A stretch of DNA of 11,466 nucleotides from Actinomycetes bacterium. Its GTDB lineage: Bacteria > Actinomycetota > Actinomycetes > Propionibacteriales > Propionibacteriaceae. Within the stretch, counting starts at the first letter, position 1, and each line of letters opens with the position of its first letter. Below are positions 1-7,514 of the stretch, piece by piece. Both the position numbers and the translations under genes were made by a program. Where the stretch lies: NCBI GenBank assembly GCA_023437345.1, contig JAEZGC010000273.1:1-11466 (forward strand), given 5' to 3'. Under the pieces are notes generated by a model. The model ran no database searches, was not told the origin of the DNA, and was given only the letters and a program-made list of their open reading frames with translations.

Positions 1-264
1 TGCCACGGCTGCTGAGTGCCCGGCCGTCCCCACTGCTGCTGAGTCACGTGCCCAAGGGTAACGGGGGCCCGGTCCGCCGGACAGGGGCGAACCGCGGGCG
101 CGAGTGGGTGGCCTTGCCCATCCCGCAGCGGCCGGCGGGGGGTAATTGCTGGGTGGTCACCGGCGTCCGTCCTCGCCGCGGGGGGTGGTGCGCACCGGGG
201 GACCCACCACTACGCTGGTGGCCGCAAGCCCGTGGGGGGCCCATCTGGCGTGAGGACCGGTGCT
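1..264. other. Non-coding leader upstream of the DUF2207 gene
   Basis: No gene can be supported here. The open frames crossing it do not look like proteins and merely run into the next gene. Visible structure: a 9-base direct repeat CTGCTGAGT at 9-17 and 36-44; a perfect 10-bp palindrome GGTGCGCACC at 187-196; and an inverted repeat with arms CCACCA (204-209) and TGGTGG (216-221) around a 6-base centre. A possible -10 box TACGCT lies at 211-216, inside that inverted repeat, but no convincing -35 accompanies it. The region could hold the promoter and an operator of the following gene. I recognise no riboswitch or RNA gene. Confidence 0.4.
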
Positions 265-1956
265 GTGACCAAGACTGCCACGCGTGTGGTGCGGACCATG
301 ACCCTTCTACTCGCGACCACCGTGGCGTGGCTGGTGGCCGGGACCCCGGCCCAGGCGGCCGAGGCCGTCGACAGCTACCTGGTGGAGGCCGTCCTGCAGG
401 CCGACGGCAGCCTCGAGGTGCGCGCCGAGATCAGCTTCGATGAGGCGCCGGCGACCCTGTCGCAGGTGTTCAGCACCGCGACCCGGACCGCTGACAGCCG
501 CGAGTACCGGTACGCGATCAGCGACGTGCGGGCCACAGTCGCGGGCGCCGAGGTGACCCCTGCCGTCACCAGCACCGAACGGACGACCACCATCAGCCTG
601 CCGACCGGCGGCACCGCCGGCCCGGTCGAGTTGTCCTACGTGGTGCGCGGCGCGTCGATCGCCACCGCCGACGGCGGCTCCTCGGTGATCTGGGCGCTGC
701 TGCAGGGCCTCAACCTTCCGGTCGGCGAGTTCGACGCGACAGTGATGACGCCCGGCCCCTTCACGTCTCTCGACTGCGCGGCCGGTGACCCGGCCGCGCC
801 GGGAGCCTTCACCTTCTACGGCGGCGGAACCCACGACAACCCGCTGCCGGTCTTCCATCACGAGGGCCTGTCGGCCGGCGGCTTCGTCGAGGCGACGCTG
901 CGGTTCCAGTCCGGTGTGGTGGCGGTCAACGAGGACCTGCGGACGCTGTGGACCGCCGAGCGCGCCTTCTCCACCGGCCCTGCCGAGTTGCTCACCGCGC
1001 TGGCGCTGGCCCTGCTCGGCGGTCTGGGGCTGTGGTTCGCCCACCGCAAGGTGGGACGCGACGCGGCCGGCGCTGCGACACCCGCCCGGATCGCCGAGTT
1101 CCACCCGATCGCCCAGGGCCAGAGCGAGTTCCGGCTCGTCGACGACGTGCGCCCCGGCCAGGTCGGGACCGTGCTGGACGAGCACGTCGACCCGGTCGAC
1201 ATCACAGCCACCCTGCTCGACCTCGCTGTGCGTGGCCACCTGCGGATCGAGGAGCTCGGCCGCAGCTCAGCCCACGCGCACACCGACTGGGCGTTCCTGC
1301 GCCAGGACGCCACCGGCCCGCTGGCCGGCTTCGAGCAGACCCTGCTGGACGCCGTCGCGCCGGCCAACGCCGCCGAGCCGGTCAGGGTCTCGACCCTGTC
1401 GGCAGCCGTCGGCCCGGTGATCCCCGCCGTCCAGTCCCAGCTCTACGACGACGTGGTGGCCCGCGGCTGGTTCGCCCGGCGTCCCGATACCACCCGCAAC
1501 AGCTGGACGCGGCTGGGCTGGGTCGCGCTGGCGGTCGCGCTGGCGATCACTATCGCGCTGGCCGCCTTCACAAGCTTCGGCCTGGCCGGGGTGGTGCTCG
1601 TGCTGCTGGCGCTCGGCGTCGTGTTCGTGGCGGCCGAGATGCCGGCGCGCACCACTTCCGGGGCCGGCGTGCTGCGCGGCCTGCAGGTGCTCAGCGGGAC
1701 CCTGCAGACCCAGCCCACCGACCAGTTGCCGGCAGGGCGCGAGCACGAGCAGCTGGCGCGGATCCTGCCCTACGCCGTCGTGCTGGGTGGTGCTGACCGC
1801 TGGCTCGACGCGATCGCCGGACGCGATGGCGACGCGGAGGCCGACGGCACCGACCTCACCTGGTACCAGGCCGGCGAAGACTGGCACCTGGCCGATCTGC
1901 CCGACGCGGTGCGCAACTTCGTCACCACGGTGCAGGGGACCCTCTTCCGGCGCTGA
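265..1956 (+). CDS. DUF2207-family predicted membrane protein
   Basis: A 563-residue protein of unknown function with the layout of DUF2207 membrane proteins. Residues 1-32 form a signal peptide (basic start, hydrophobic core, AQA-A type cleavage site). A beta-rich extracytoplasmic domain follows. A membrane segment at about 240-262 leads to a cytoplasmic part with the family-like stretch VGTVLDEHVDPVDITATLLDLAVRG-type. Two more membrane segments lie at about 416-460, then a tail containing LPYAVVLGGADRW. I chose the GTG at 265 because GAGGA (252-256) sits 8 bases before it and the signal peptide then begins naturally; GTG at 232 would add 11 residues without a clear ribosome site. The gene converges on glyA, with 13 bases between the stop codons. 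The family assignment is from memory of its conserved motifs; the role is unknown, and an envelope function is inferred only from topology. Confidence 0.8.
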   Translation: MTKTATRVVRTMTLLLATTVAWLVAGTPAQAAEAVDSYLVEAVLQADGSLEVRAEISFDEAPATLSQVFSTATRTADSREYRYAISDVRATVAGAEVTPAVTSTERTTTISLPTGGTAGPVELSYVVRGASIATADGGSSVIWALLQGLNLPVGEFDATVMTPGPFTSLDCAAGDPAAPGAFTFYGGGTHDNPLPVFHHEGLSAGGFVEATLRFQSGVVAVNEDLRTLWTAERAFSTGPAELLTALALALLGGLGLWFAHRKVGRDAAGAATPARIAEFHPIAQGQSEFRLVDDVRPGQVGTVLDEHVDPVDITATLLDLAVRGHLRIEELGRSSAHAHTDWAFLRQDATGPLAGFEQTLLDAVAPANAAEPVRVSTLSAAVGPVIPAVQSQLYDDVVARGWFARRPDTTRNSWTRLGWVALAVALAITIALAAFTSFGLAGVVLVLLALGVVFVAAEMPARTTSGAGVLRGLQVLSGTLQTQPTDQLPAGREHEQLARILPYAVVLGGADRWLDAIAGRDGDAEADGTDLTWYQAGEDWHLADLPDAVRNFVTTVQGTLFRR

Positions 1957-1984
1957 GCGCCGACCTGGCCTACACCTCCAGGCC
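1948..1984. terminator. Possible bidirectional hairpins between convergent genes
   Basis: Between the two facing stop codons there is a 15-base inverted repeat (CGGCGCT, one G, AGCGCCG; 1948-1962) that includes the DUF2207 stop. A second, smaller one follows (CCTGG 1964-1968 with CCAGG 1978-1982; alternatively GGCCT 1967-1971 with AGGCC 1980-1984). Neither is followed by a T-run on either strand. They could slow or end transcription from both sides, but in DNA this GC-rich such repeats also arise by chance. Confidence 0.25.
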
Positions 1985-3409
1985 GGGGTAGAGCTCGTGG
2001 CCGTCGAGCAGCTCTGCCGCAGCACCGCGGGTGGCGTCGGCGACGCCGTCGGCGATCTGGTACCTGGCCTTGCCCGGCGCGCCCGCCGCGGTGGCGACCG
2101 GGCTGGTGGCGCGCAGCACGCCGGTGATCAGCTCGGCCACCCGGTCGAACTCGGAAGCACCGAAGCCGCGTGAGGTGAGCGCGGGGGTGCCGATCCGCAC
2201 CCCTGAGGTGTACCAGGCGCCGTTGGGGTCGTTGGGCACCGAGTTGCGGTTGGTGACGATGCCGGAGTCCAGCAGGGCCGACTCGGCCTGCCGGCCGGTC
2301 AGCCCGAAGGAGCTGACGTCGAGCAGGACCAGGTGGTTGTCGGTGCCGTCGGTCACCAGCTTCACCCCGCGGCGCATCAGGCCGTCGGCGAGCACCCTGG
2401 CGTTGTCGGCGACCGCCGCGGCGTAGTCGGCGAAGGCCGGCTGCCGGGCCTCGGCGAAGGCGATCGCCTTCGCAGCCATGACGTGGGACAGCGGGCCGCC
2501 CAGCACCATCGGGCAGCCGCGGTCGACCGCAGGGGCGTACTCGGCGGTGGCCAGGACGAAGCCGCCGCGCGGCCCCCGCAGCGACTTGTGGGTGGTGGAG
2601 GCCACCACGTGGGCGTAGGGGACGGGGTCCTCCTCTCCGGTGAACACCTTGCCGGCCACCAGCCCGGCGAAGTGGGCCATGTCGACGAAGAGGGTCGCGC
2701 CCACCGCGTCGGCGATCTCGCGCATCCGGGCGAAGTTCACCCGGCGCGGGTAGGCGGAGTAGCCGGCGACGATGATCAGCGGCTGGAACTCGCGAGCGTC
2801 GGCCAGCAGCTTGTCGTAGTCGATCAGGCCGGTCTCGGGGTGGGTGCCGTAGGAGCGCTGGGCGAACATCTTGCCCGAGATGTTGTGGCGGAAGCCGTGG
2901 GTGAGGTGGCCGCCGGCGTCCAGGCTCATCCCCATCACCCGCTGGGCGTTGAAGGTGGCGCGCAGGTCTTCCCAGTCGGCCTCGGACAGGTCGTTCACGG
3001 TCTTGGCGCCCAGCCGCTGCAGGGTGGGCGACTCGACGCGGTGGGACAGGATCGCCCAGTAGGCGACGAGGTTGGCGTCGATGCCTGAGTGCGGCTGGAC
3101 GTAGGCGTACTCGGCGCCGAACAGTTCACGGGCATGCCCTGCGGCTACCGACTCGACGGTGTCGACGTTCTGGCAGCCGGCGTAGAACCGGTGGCCGATG
3201 GTCCCTTCGGCGTACTTGTCCGACAGCCAGCTGCCCATCGTCAGCAGGACGGGCAGCGAGGCGTAGTTCTCGCTGGCGATCAGCTTGAGCGAGGCACGCT
3301 GGTCCCGCAGCTCGGACCGGGTCGCCTCGGCGATCCGCGGCTCGACGGACTCGATCACCCCCAGTGCCTGGGTGTAGATGCTGCTGACCGTCGCGGCGAA
3401 CTCGCTCAC
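1970..3409 (-). CDS. glyA: Serine hydroxymethyltransferase, long form
   Basis: A cytosolic PLP enzyme that interconverts serine plus tetrahydrofolate with glycine plus 5,10-methylene-tetrahydrofolate, feeding one-carbon metabolism. The 479-residue protein shows the family marks: LIASENY (43-49), KYAEG (65-69), VQPHSG (104-109), GGHLTHG (166-172), VDMAHFAGL (242-250, with Asp243 for the PLP pyridine nitrogen), STTHK (271-275, Lys275 the PLP Schiff-base lysine) and VRIGTPA (404-410, Arg405 for the substrate carboxylate). It is about 60 residues longer than the common ~417-residue enzyme. Much of the excess is an insertion at about 120-160, before GGHLTHG, as in the long form known from chlamydiae. 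The GTG start at 3409 is chosen because GAGGAGG (3415-3421) precedes it by 5 bases; the 51 further upstream in-frame residues are low-complexity and unlike the family. It is divergent from the S49 peptidase gene. Confidence 0.96.
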   Translation of the reverse strand: MSEFAATVSSIYTQALGVIESVEPRIAEATRSELRDQRASLKLIASENYASLPVLLTMGSWLSDKYAEGTIGHRFYAGCQNVDTVESVAAGHARELFGAEYAYVQPHSGIDANLVAYWAILSHRVESPTLQRLGAKTVNDLSEADWEDLRATFNAQRVMGMSLDAGGHLTHGFRHNISGKMFAQRSYGTHPETGLIDYDKLLADAREFQPLIIVAGYSAYPRRVNFARMREIADAVGATLFVDMAHFAGLVAGKVFTGEEDPVPYAHVVASTTHKSLRGPRGGFVLATAEYAPAVDRGCPMVLGGPLSHVMAAKAIAFAEARQPAFADYAAAVADNARVLADGLMRRGVKLVTDGTDNHLVLLDVSSFGLTGRQAESALLDSGIVTNRNSVPNDPNGAWYTSGVRIGTPALTSRGFGASEFDRVAELITGVLRATSPVATAAGAPGKARYQIADGVADATRGAAAELLDGHELYPGLEV

Positions 3410-3441
3410 CAGTGCCTCCTCGTGCCGGCTGGACGGGGCCC

Positions 3442-3447
3442 AATCTA
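3442..3447 (-). promoter_or_regulatory. Possible -10 box of glyA
   Basis: Read on the minus strand, TAGATT fits the actinobacterial TANNNT -10 pattern and lies 32 bases upstream of the GTG start, leaving room for a short leader with the GAGGAGG ribosome site. No good -35 hexamer is visible at the expected distance, so this is a weak call. Confidence 0.3.
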
Positions 3448-3514
3448 TCCCCGCCACCCGGGGCTGCGGCCCACCTGCCCACGCCCGCGCCGGGCCCGCC
3501 GACCCGGCCGCGCC

Positions 3515-3520
3515 TAGGGT
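3515..3520 (+). promoter_or_regulatory. Possible -10 box of the S49 peptidase gene
   Basis: TAGGGT matches TANNNT and lies 31 bases before the ATG at 3552, in the 142-base gap shared with the divergent glyA gene. I see no clear -35. The ribosome site GAGGA (3544-3548) is only 3 bases from the ATG, which is closer than usual. Confidence 0.3.
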
Positions 3521-3551
3521 TGGGTCAGGACCTTCTACCAGGCGAGGAACC

Positions 3552-4781
3552 ATGAGCGACACGACCCCCCCTCCGCAGACAGCCGGCGGTCCCGCGACGC
3601 CGACGCCAGGCGCCGCGCTGCCGCCCTACCCGCCGCCCGTCCACTACCCGCCGCAGCCCTGGCAGCCGCCGCTGCCGCCGGCCCCGGCCGCCCAGCCGAA
3701 GGGCGGCTTCGGACGCGGCTTCGGGATCGGGGCGGGAGCCGGGATCGGCTTCGCCGCGACAGTGGCCGTCGGGATGCTGGCCAGCTCGCTGGTGTTCGGC
3801 CTGCTGGCCGGCGCCGGTGCGGCGGCCGTCCCCAGCACGTCAGAGGTGGTCTGGGGCTCGCCGGCGGCCGCCAACACGATCCGGGCGTTCTCGGTGACCG
3901 GGCCGATCCTGGCCGCGGCGTCGGACGGCTCCACGCTGGCCGGCGGCACGTACGGCTACGAGCTCGCCGCGGCCATCGACGACGTGGGGACCGAGGACGC
4001 CGCAGGCCTGCTGCTGGTGATGAACACCCCCGGCGGCACCATCAACGGGTCCAAGGCGATCGCCGACGCGGTCACCCGCTACCAGGAGCGCACCGGCAAG
4101 AAGGTGGTGGCGCTGGTCGAAGGGCTGTCGGCCTCGGGAGGCATGTACGCGATGGCGGGCGCTGACGAGATCATCGCCGACCACGGTTCGTTGATCGGCA
4201 GCATCGGTGTCATCTACGGCCCGATCAGCCGGTACAAGGACGTCACCGCCATCACCGGTTCGATCCTCGAAGGCGGTGTGGTGACCACCGGCGGCATCAC
4301 CCAGGAGTACCTGACGATGGGCCGGGGCAAGGACTTCGGCAACCCGTTCCGGGACATCACCGATGAGGAGCGCGAGGTGTTCACCGGCGCGATCCAGAAC
4401 ATGTACGACGACTTCGTGAACTGGGTCGCCACCGCCCGCGGGCTCGAGCCGTCCTTCATCACCGGGACGCTGGGGGCCCACGTGTTCGACACCGAGACCG
4501 CTGTCGAGCACGGCCTGGTGGACACCCAGCTGGGGATCATGGAGGCCTACGCCCACGCAGCGCAGGTGATGGGGGTCGACCCCGACAACACGAAGATCGT
4601 CACCGACGCTCCGCCGTCCCTGCTCGACCAGTTGCTCGGCGCGCAGGCCAGGACGCCGGGCCATGCCGTGCCCGAGCAGGTAGCCGCCGGGCACCGGGCC
4701 AGCGCCGCCATCTGCTCGTCCACTCCGGCGGTGCTGGTCTTCCACGGCGAGCTGGGTGCGGTCTGCGCCGCCAGCCGCTGA
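3552..4781 (+). CDS. sppA: S49-family (SppA-like) membrane serine peptidase
   Basis: A 409-residue single-domain relative of signal peptide peptidase A, which cleaves leftover signal peptides and other membrane-associated peptides with a Ser/Lys dyad. Residues 1-50 are Pro/Ala-rich and probably cytoplasmic. A Gly/Ala-rich membrane segment spans about 60-92, and the catalytic domain would be outside. Family motifs: LLVMNTPGG (154-162), LSASGGMYA (192-200) with the likely nucleophile Ser195, SLIGSIGVI (213-221), and MGRGKDFGNPFRDIT with the likely general base Lys260. The Ser-Lys spacing is 65, a little longer than in the Bacillus enzyme. The last ~75 residues, with two cysteines in ICSSTP and GAVCAAS, are not something I recognise. 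The ATG at 3552 is preferred because upstream in-frame sequence overlaps the glyA start region and is not protein-like. The substrate is unknown. Confidence 0.88.
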   Translation: MSDTTPPPQTAGGPATPTPGAALPPYPPPVHYPPQPWQPPLPPAPAAQPKGGFGRGFGIGAGAGIGFAATVAVGMLASSLVFGLLAGAGAAAVPSTSEVVWGSPAAANTIRAFSVTGPILAAASDGSTLAGGTYGYELAAAIDDVGTEDAAGLLLVMNTPGGTINGSKAIADAVTRYQERTGKKVVALVEGLSASGGMYAMAGADEIIADHGSLIGSIGVIYGPISRYKDVTAITGSILEGGVVTTGGITQEYLTMGRGKDFGNPFRDITDEEREVFTGAIQNMYDDFVNWVATARGLEPSFITGTLGAHVFDTETAVEHGLVDTQLGIMEAYAHAAQVMGVDPDNTKIVTDAPPSLLDQLLGAQARTPGHAVPEQVAAGHRASAAICSSTPAVLVFHGELGAVCAASR

Positions 4782-4820
4782 CCGGATCCGGCCCGCTGCC
4801 GTCCTCGTGTGGCGGAGGGC

Positions 4821-4851
4821 TGGACTAGAACGATTCAACCAGCGCTAGGCT
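4821..4851 (+). promoter_or_regulatory. Probable promoter of the lacI-type regulator gene
   Basis: A -35-like TGGACT (4821-4826) and a -10-like TAGGCT (4846-4851) are separated by 19 bases, slightly long. Transcription would start near 4857, very close to the GGAAGGGGG ribosome site (4858-4866), which is 10 bases before the ATG. A sequence resembling the operator in front of rhaT lies in the spacer, which would allow self-repression. Confidence 0.45.
4826..4838 (+). promoter_or_regulatory. Putative LacI-family operator 1 (autoregulation)
   Basis: The 13-mer TAGAACGATTCAA has half-sites TAGAA and TTCAA around CGA and shares the pattern T-N-GAACG-N-TTCAA with the site at 5964-5976. Central CpG and GAA/TTC half-sites are typical of LacI-family operators. 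Its place between the -35 and -10 boxes suggests the regulator represses its own gene. Binding is inferred from the repeated pattern only. Confidence 0.5.
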
Positions 4852-4876
4852 GTCCCCGGAAGGGGGCTGGCAGGCC

Positions 4877-5914
4877 ATGGCGCGGCGGGCATCGGTGAGC
4901 ATGAAGGACGTGGCGGCGCTGGCGCGCGTCTCGGTGGGGACGGTCTCGAACGTGCTCAACGCCCCCGAACTGGTAGCCGAGGCGACCCGGCAGCGGGTCG
5001 AACTGGCCATCGAGAAGCTCGGCTGGGTGCGCAACGAGTCCGCCCGGCAACTGCGGATCGGCCACAGCCGCTCCATCGGGATGGTGGTGATGGACATCGC
5101 CAACCCGTTCTTCGCCGACGTGGTGCGCGCTGCCGAGGAGTTCCTCTACGAGCAGGGCTACTCGGTGCACATCGGCAACAGCGACCAGCGCCTCGAACGC
5201 GAGGCCACGCTGCTGGAGCAGTTCCAGCAGCAGCGCGAGCGCGGGGTGCTGTTCGCCCCGATCGGAGCCAGCGGGGAGCGCGCCGTCGCGCTGCGGCAGC
5301 GCGGCATCCCGGTCGTCCTTGTCGACCGCGCGGTGGGGGTGGCGGACTTCTGCTCGGTCGGCGTCGACGACCTCGAGGGTGGCCGGATGGCGGTGGCGCA
5401 CCTGCTTGAGCAGGGTCATCGCCGGCTCGCCTTCGTCGGGGGGCCGGGCTCGCTGGCCCAGGTCGAGGACCGCCGGCGCGGCGCAGGGCTCGCCCTGCAG
5501 GCGGTGCCGTCTGCCACCCTGCTGGTGATCTCCACGCCGATGCTCGACGTCGTCTCCGGCATCCGGGCCGCCCACGAGGTGATCGCGATGGATCCCGCGG
5601 AGCGGCCGACGGCCATCTTCGCCGCCAACGACCTGCTGGCCATCGGCCTGCTGCAGGGCTTCGTGCTGGCCGGGGTGCGGGTGCCGGAGGAGGTGGCCAT
5701 CATCGGCTACGACGACATAGCCTTCGCGGCCGCCGCGGCAGTCCCGCTCTCGTCGGTGGGCCAGCCCCGCGCGCGACTGGGCCGGGAGGCCGCCGAGCTG
5801 CTGTTCGAGGAGATCCAGGCCTCCGAGAGCGAGGAGCCGCACGAGCACCGGACGCTGCGGATGACCCCCGAGTTGGTGGTCCGCCGTTCCTCTGCTTATC
5901 AAATCGTGACCTGA
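4877..5914 (+). CDS. LacI-family transcriptional regulator of the sugar importer
   Basis: A 345-residue LacI/GalR-type repressor, the usual length for the family. An N-terminal helix-turn-helix (KDVAALARVSVGTVSNVLN, 10-28) is followed by the hinge-helix region with ARQL (56-59), which inserts into the operator minor groove. A periplasmic-binding-protein-like effector domain runs from about 65 to the end: SIGMVVMDIANPFFADVV (66-83), later FAANDLLAIGLLQGF and VAIIGYDDI. It stands directly before the importer operon in the same direction, 82 bases from rhaT. Two similar candidate operators flank it, one in its own promoter and one just after the rhaT promoter. The effector is probably the transported sugar or a breakdown product, inferred from context. 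In many bacteria rhamnose genes are controlled by other regulator families, but LacI-type control fits this layout. Confidence 0.92.
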   Translation: MARRASVSMKDVAALARVSVGTVSNVLNAPELVAEATRQRVELAIEKLGWVRNESARQLRIGHSRSIGMVVMDIANPFFADVVRAAEEFLYEQGYSVHIGNSDQRLEREATLLEQFQQQRERGVLFAPIGASGERAVALRQRGIPVVLVDRAVGVADFCSVGVDDLEGGRMAVAHLLEQGHRRLAFVGGPGSLAQVEDRRRGAGLALQAVPSATLLVISTPMLDVVSGIRAAHEVIAMDPAERPTAIFAANDLLAIGLLQGFVLAGVRVPEEVAIIGYDDIAFAAAAAVPLSSVGQPRARLGREAAELLFEEIQASESEEPHEHRTLRMTPELVVRRSSAYQIVT

Positions 5915-5921
5915 GGTTGGC

Positions 5922-5951
5922 TTGACATCCCCGAGTTCGCGGATCTAGTGT
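5922..5951 (+). promoter_or_regulatory. Strong promoter of the importer operon
   Basis: A perfect -35 TTGACA (5922-5927), 18 bases, then TAGTGT (5946-5951), which keeps the T, A and final T of the -10 consensus. The -35 starts 8 bases after the regulator's stop codon. Transcription should begin near 5958, directly at the candidate operator. The ribosome site AAGGAGG (5984-5990) lies 6 bases before the rhaT ATG. This is the clearest promoter in the window. Confidence 0.75.
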
Positions 5952-5960
5952 CGGAGCGTT

Positions 5961-5979
5961 CGATGGAACGTTTCAATCG
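5961..5979 (+). promoter_or_regulatory. Putative LacI-family operator 2 (importer operon)
   Basis: A 19-bp inverted repeat with arms CGATGGAA and TTCAATCG around CGT; 7 of 8 arm positions pair. It covers or immediately follows the expected transcription start, where a bound repressor would block initiation or early elongation. Its core TGGAACGTTTCAA matches the 13-mer at 4826-4838 at 11 of 13 positions. The assignment to the adjacent LacI-type regulator is inferred. Confidence 0.65.
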
Positions 5980-5996
5980 CGGCAAGGAGGGCGCGG

Positions 5997-7514
5997 ATGG
6001 GGAACCCCGCTGCACGTCCCACGCTGGAGCTGCACGACGTGTCGAAGAGCTTCGGCGCGGTGGTGGCACTGCGGAAGGGGCAGCTCGCGCTGTACCCCGG
6101 GTCAATCCACGCCGTGGTCGGCGAGAACGGCGCCGGCAAGTCCACGTTGGTCAAGATCATGGCCGGGCTCTACTCCCGCGACACCGGCGAGTTCCAGCTC
6201 GAGGGTGAGCCGGTGGCCTTCCGCAGCACCGCCGAGGCCAAGGCGGCGGGGATCGCCGTGATCTACCAGGAGCCGACCCTGTTCCCCGACCTGTCGGTCA
6301 CCGAGAACGTCTTCATGGGCCGCCAGCCGGTCGGCCGGTTCGGCAGGATCGACCGGGCCGCCATGCGCGCCGAAGTGGTCGCCCTGATGCAGCGCCTCGG
6401 CGTCTCGATCGACCCCGACCGTCCGGCCCAGGGCCTGTCGATCGCCGACCAGCAGATCATCGAGATCGCCAAGGCGATCTCGCTGGATGCCAAGGTCCTC
6501 ATCATGGACGAGCCCACCGCGGCGCTGTCCGGGGTCGAGGTCGAGCGGCTGTTCGCTGTGGCACGCAGCCTGCGCGACGAGGGTCGCGCCCTGATGTTCA
6601 TCTCGCACCGCTTCGACGAGGTCTTCTCGCTGTGCGACACCATCACAGTGATGCGGGACGGCAGCTACGTCGCCACCGTCGAGACCGACCAGACCAGCGT
6701 CCCCGAGATCGTGCGAATGATGGTCGGCCGTGACGTCAACGACCTGTTCCCCAAGATCGAGGCGCCGGTCGGCGACGTCGTGCTCCAGGTCCGCGGGCTC
6801 ACCTCACCCGGCCTGTTCGCCGACGTCAGCTTCGAGGTCCGCGCCGGCGAGATAGTCGCCCTCGCCGGGCTGGTCGGCGCCGGACGCTCCGAGGTCGCCA
6901 GGGCCGTCTTCGGCGTCGACCCCTACATCGCCGGTGAGGTACTGCTCGGTGGCGTCCCGCTGCCCAAGGGCGACCCCGCCCAGGCGATGAAGGCCGGTAT
7001 CGGCTTCGTCCCCGAGGACCGCCGCCAGCAGGGGCTGGTGATCGACGCAGCCATCGCCACCAACGTCACCGACGCGATCCGCGGCCGGCTGGTGCGCCGC
7101 GGCGTCATCACCCGCCGGCGCGAGAACAGCGCCGCCCAGGAGTGGGCACGGGCCCTGGAGGTCAAGTGCGCCGCGCTGGACGCCCCCGCCGGCACGCTGT
7201 CCGGCGGCAACCAGCAGAAGGTCGTGCTGGCCAAGTGGCTGGCCAGCCAGCCGCGGCTGCTGATCATCGACGAGCCGACCCGCGGCATCGACGTCGGCAC
7301 CAAGTCCGAGGTCCACCGCCGGATGTCCGAACTGGCCGGGGAGGGCCTTGCGATCCTGATGATCTCCTCAGAACTGCCCGAGGTGCTCGGGATGGCCGAC
7401 CGCATCCTCGTCATGCACGAGGGCCGGATCACCGCCGAACTGCCCCGCGAGCAGGCCACTCCGGAATCCGTGATGTTCGCAGCCACCCACGCGTCCCAGG
7501 ACGTGCCGGCATGA
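5997..7514 (+). CDS. rhaT: Sugar ABC importer ATPase, duplicated (RhaT-like)
   Basis: A 505-residue ATPase with two fused nucleotide-binding domains, as in RbsA/RhaT/LsrA carbohydrate importers; it powers uptake through the two permeases encoded next. Domain 1: Walker A GENGAGKST (42-50), Q-loop Gln91, signature-region LSIADQQ (147-153), Walker B VLIMDEP (167-173), switch His204. Domain 2: a degenerate Walker A GLVGAGRSE (291-299, Arg in place of Lys), signature LSGGNQQ (401-407), Walker B LLIIDEP (421-427). Loss of the second Walker A lysine is normal in this class, so site 1 is probably the main hydrolysing site. The start has AAGGAGG 6 bases ahead. The stop overlaps the next ATG (ATGA, 7511-7514), indicating coupled translation. 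The general class is certain; rhamnose specificity rests on the operon and the binding protein. Confidence 0.9.
   Translation: MGNPAARPTLELHDVSKSFGAVVALRKGQLALYPGSIHAVVGENGAGKSTLVKIMAGLYSRDTGEFQLEGEPVAFRSTAEAKAAGIAVIYQEPTLFPDLSVTENVFMGRQPVGRFGRIDRAAMRAEVVALMQRLGVSIDPDRPAQGLSIADQQIIEIAKAISLDAKVLIMDEPTAALSGVEVERLFAVARSLRDEGRALMFISHRFDEVFSLCDTITVMRDGSYVATVETDQTSVPEIVRMMVGRDVNDLFPKIEAPVGDVVLQVRGLTSPGLFADVSFEVRAGEIVALAGLVGAGRSEVARAVFGVDPYIAGEVLLGGVPLPKGDPAQAMKAGIGFVPEDRRQQGLVIDAAIATNVTDAIRGRLVRRGVITRRRENSAAQEWARALEVKCAALDAPAGTLSGGNQQKVVLAKWLASQPRLLIIDEPTRGIDVGTKSEVHRRMSELAGEGLAILMISSELPEVLGMADRILVMHEGRITAELPREQATPESVMFAATHASQDVPA

Noticed and set aside
307..1239. Long minus-strand frames opposite the DUF2207 gene, and similar long frames opposite the other genes
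   Set aside because: They are Arg/Gly/His/Gln-rich shadows of genes with GC-rich third positions, with no family motifs or ribosome sites.
3410..3562. A 51-residue N-terminal extension of GlyA
   Set aside because: It overlaps the start of the divergent peptidase gene, is not GlyA-like, and the GTG at 3409 has an excellent ribosome site.
4782..4791. Perfect palindrome CCGGATCCGG after the peptidase stop, considered as a terminator or operator
   Set aside because: It is too short for a stable hairpin, has no loop and no T-run; such palindromes are common by chance at this GC content.
6864..6900. A broken second Walker A (Arg for Lys) in the ATPase
   Set aside because: This degeneracy is usual in the second domain of RbsA-type fused sugar ATPases, so it is not a defect.
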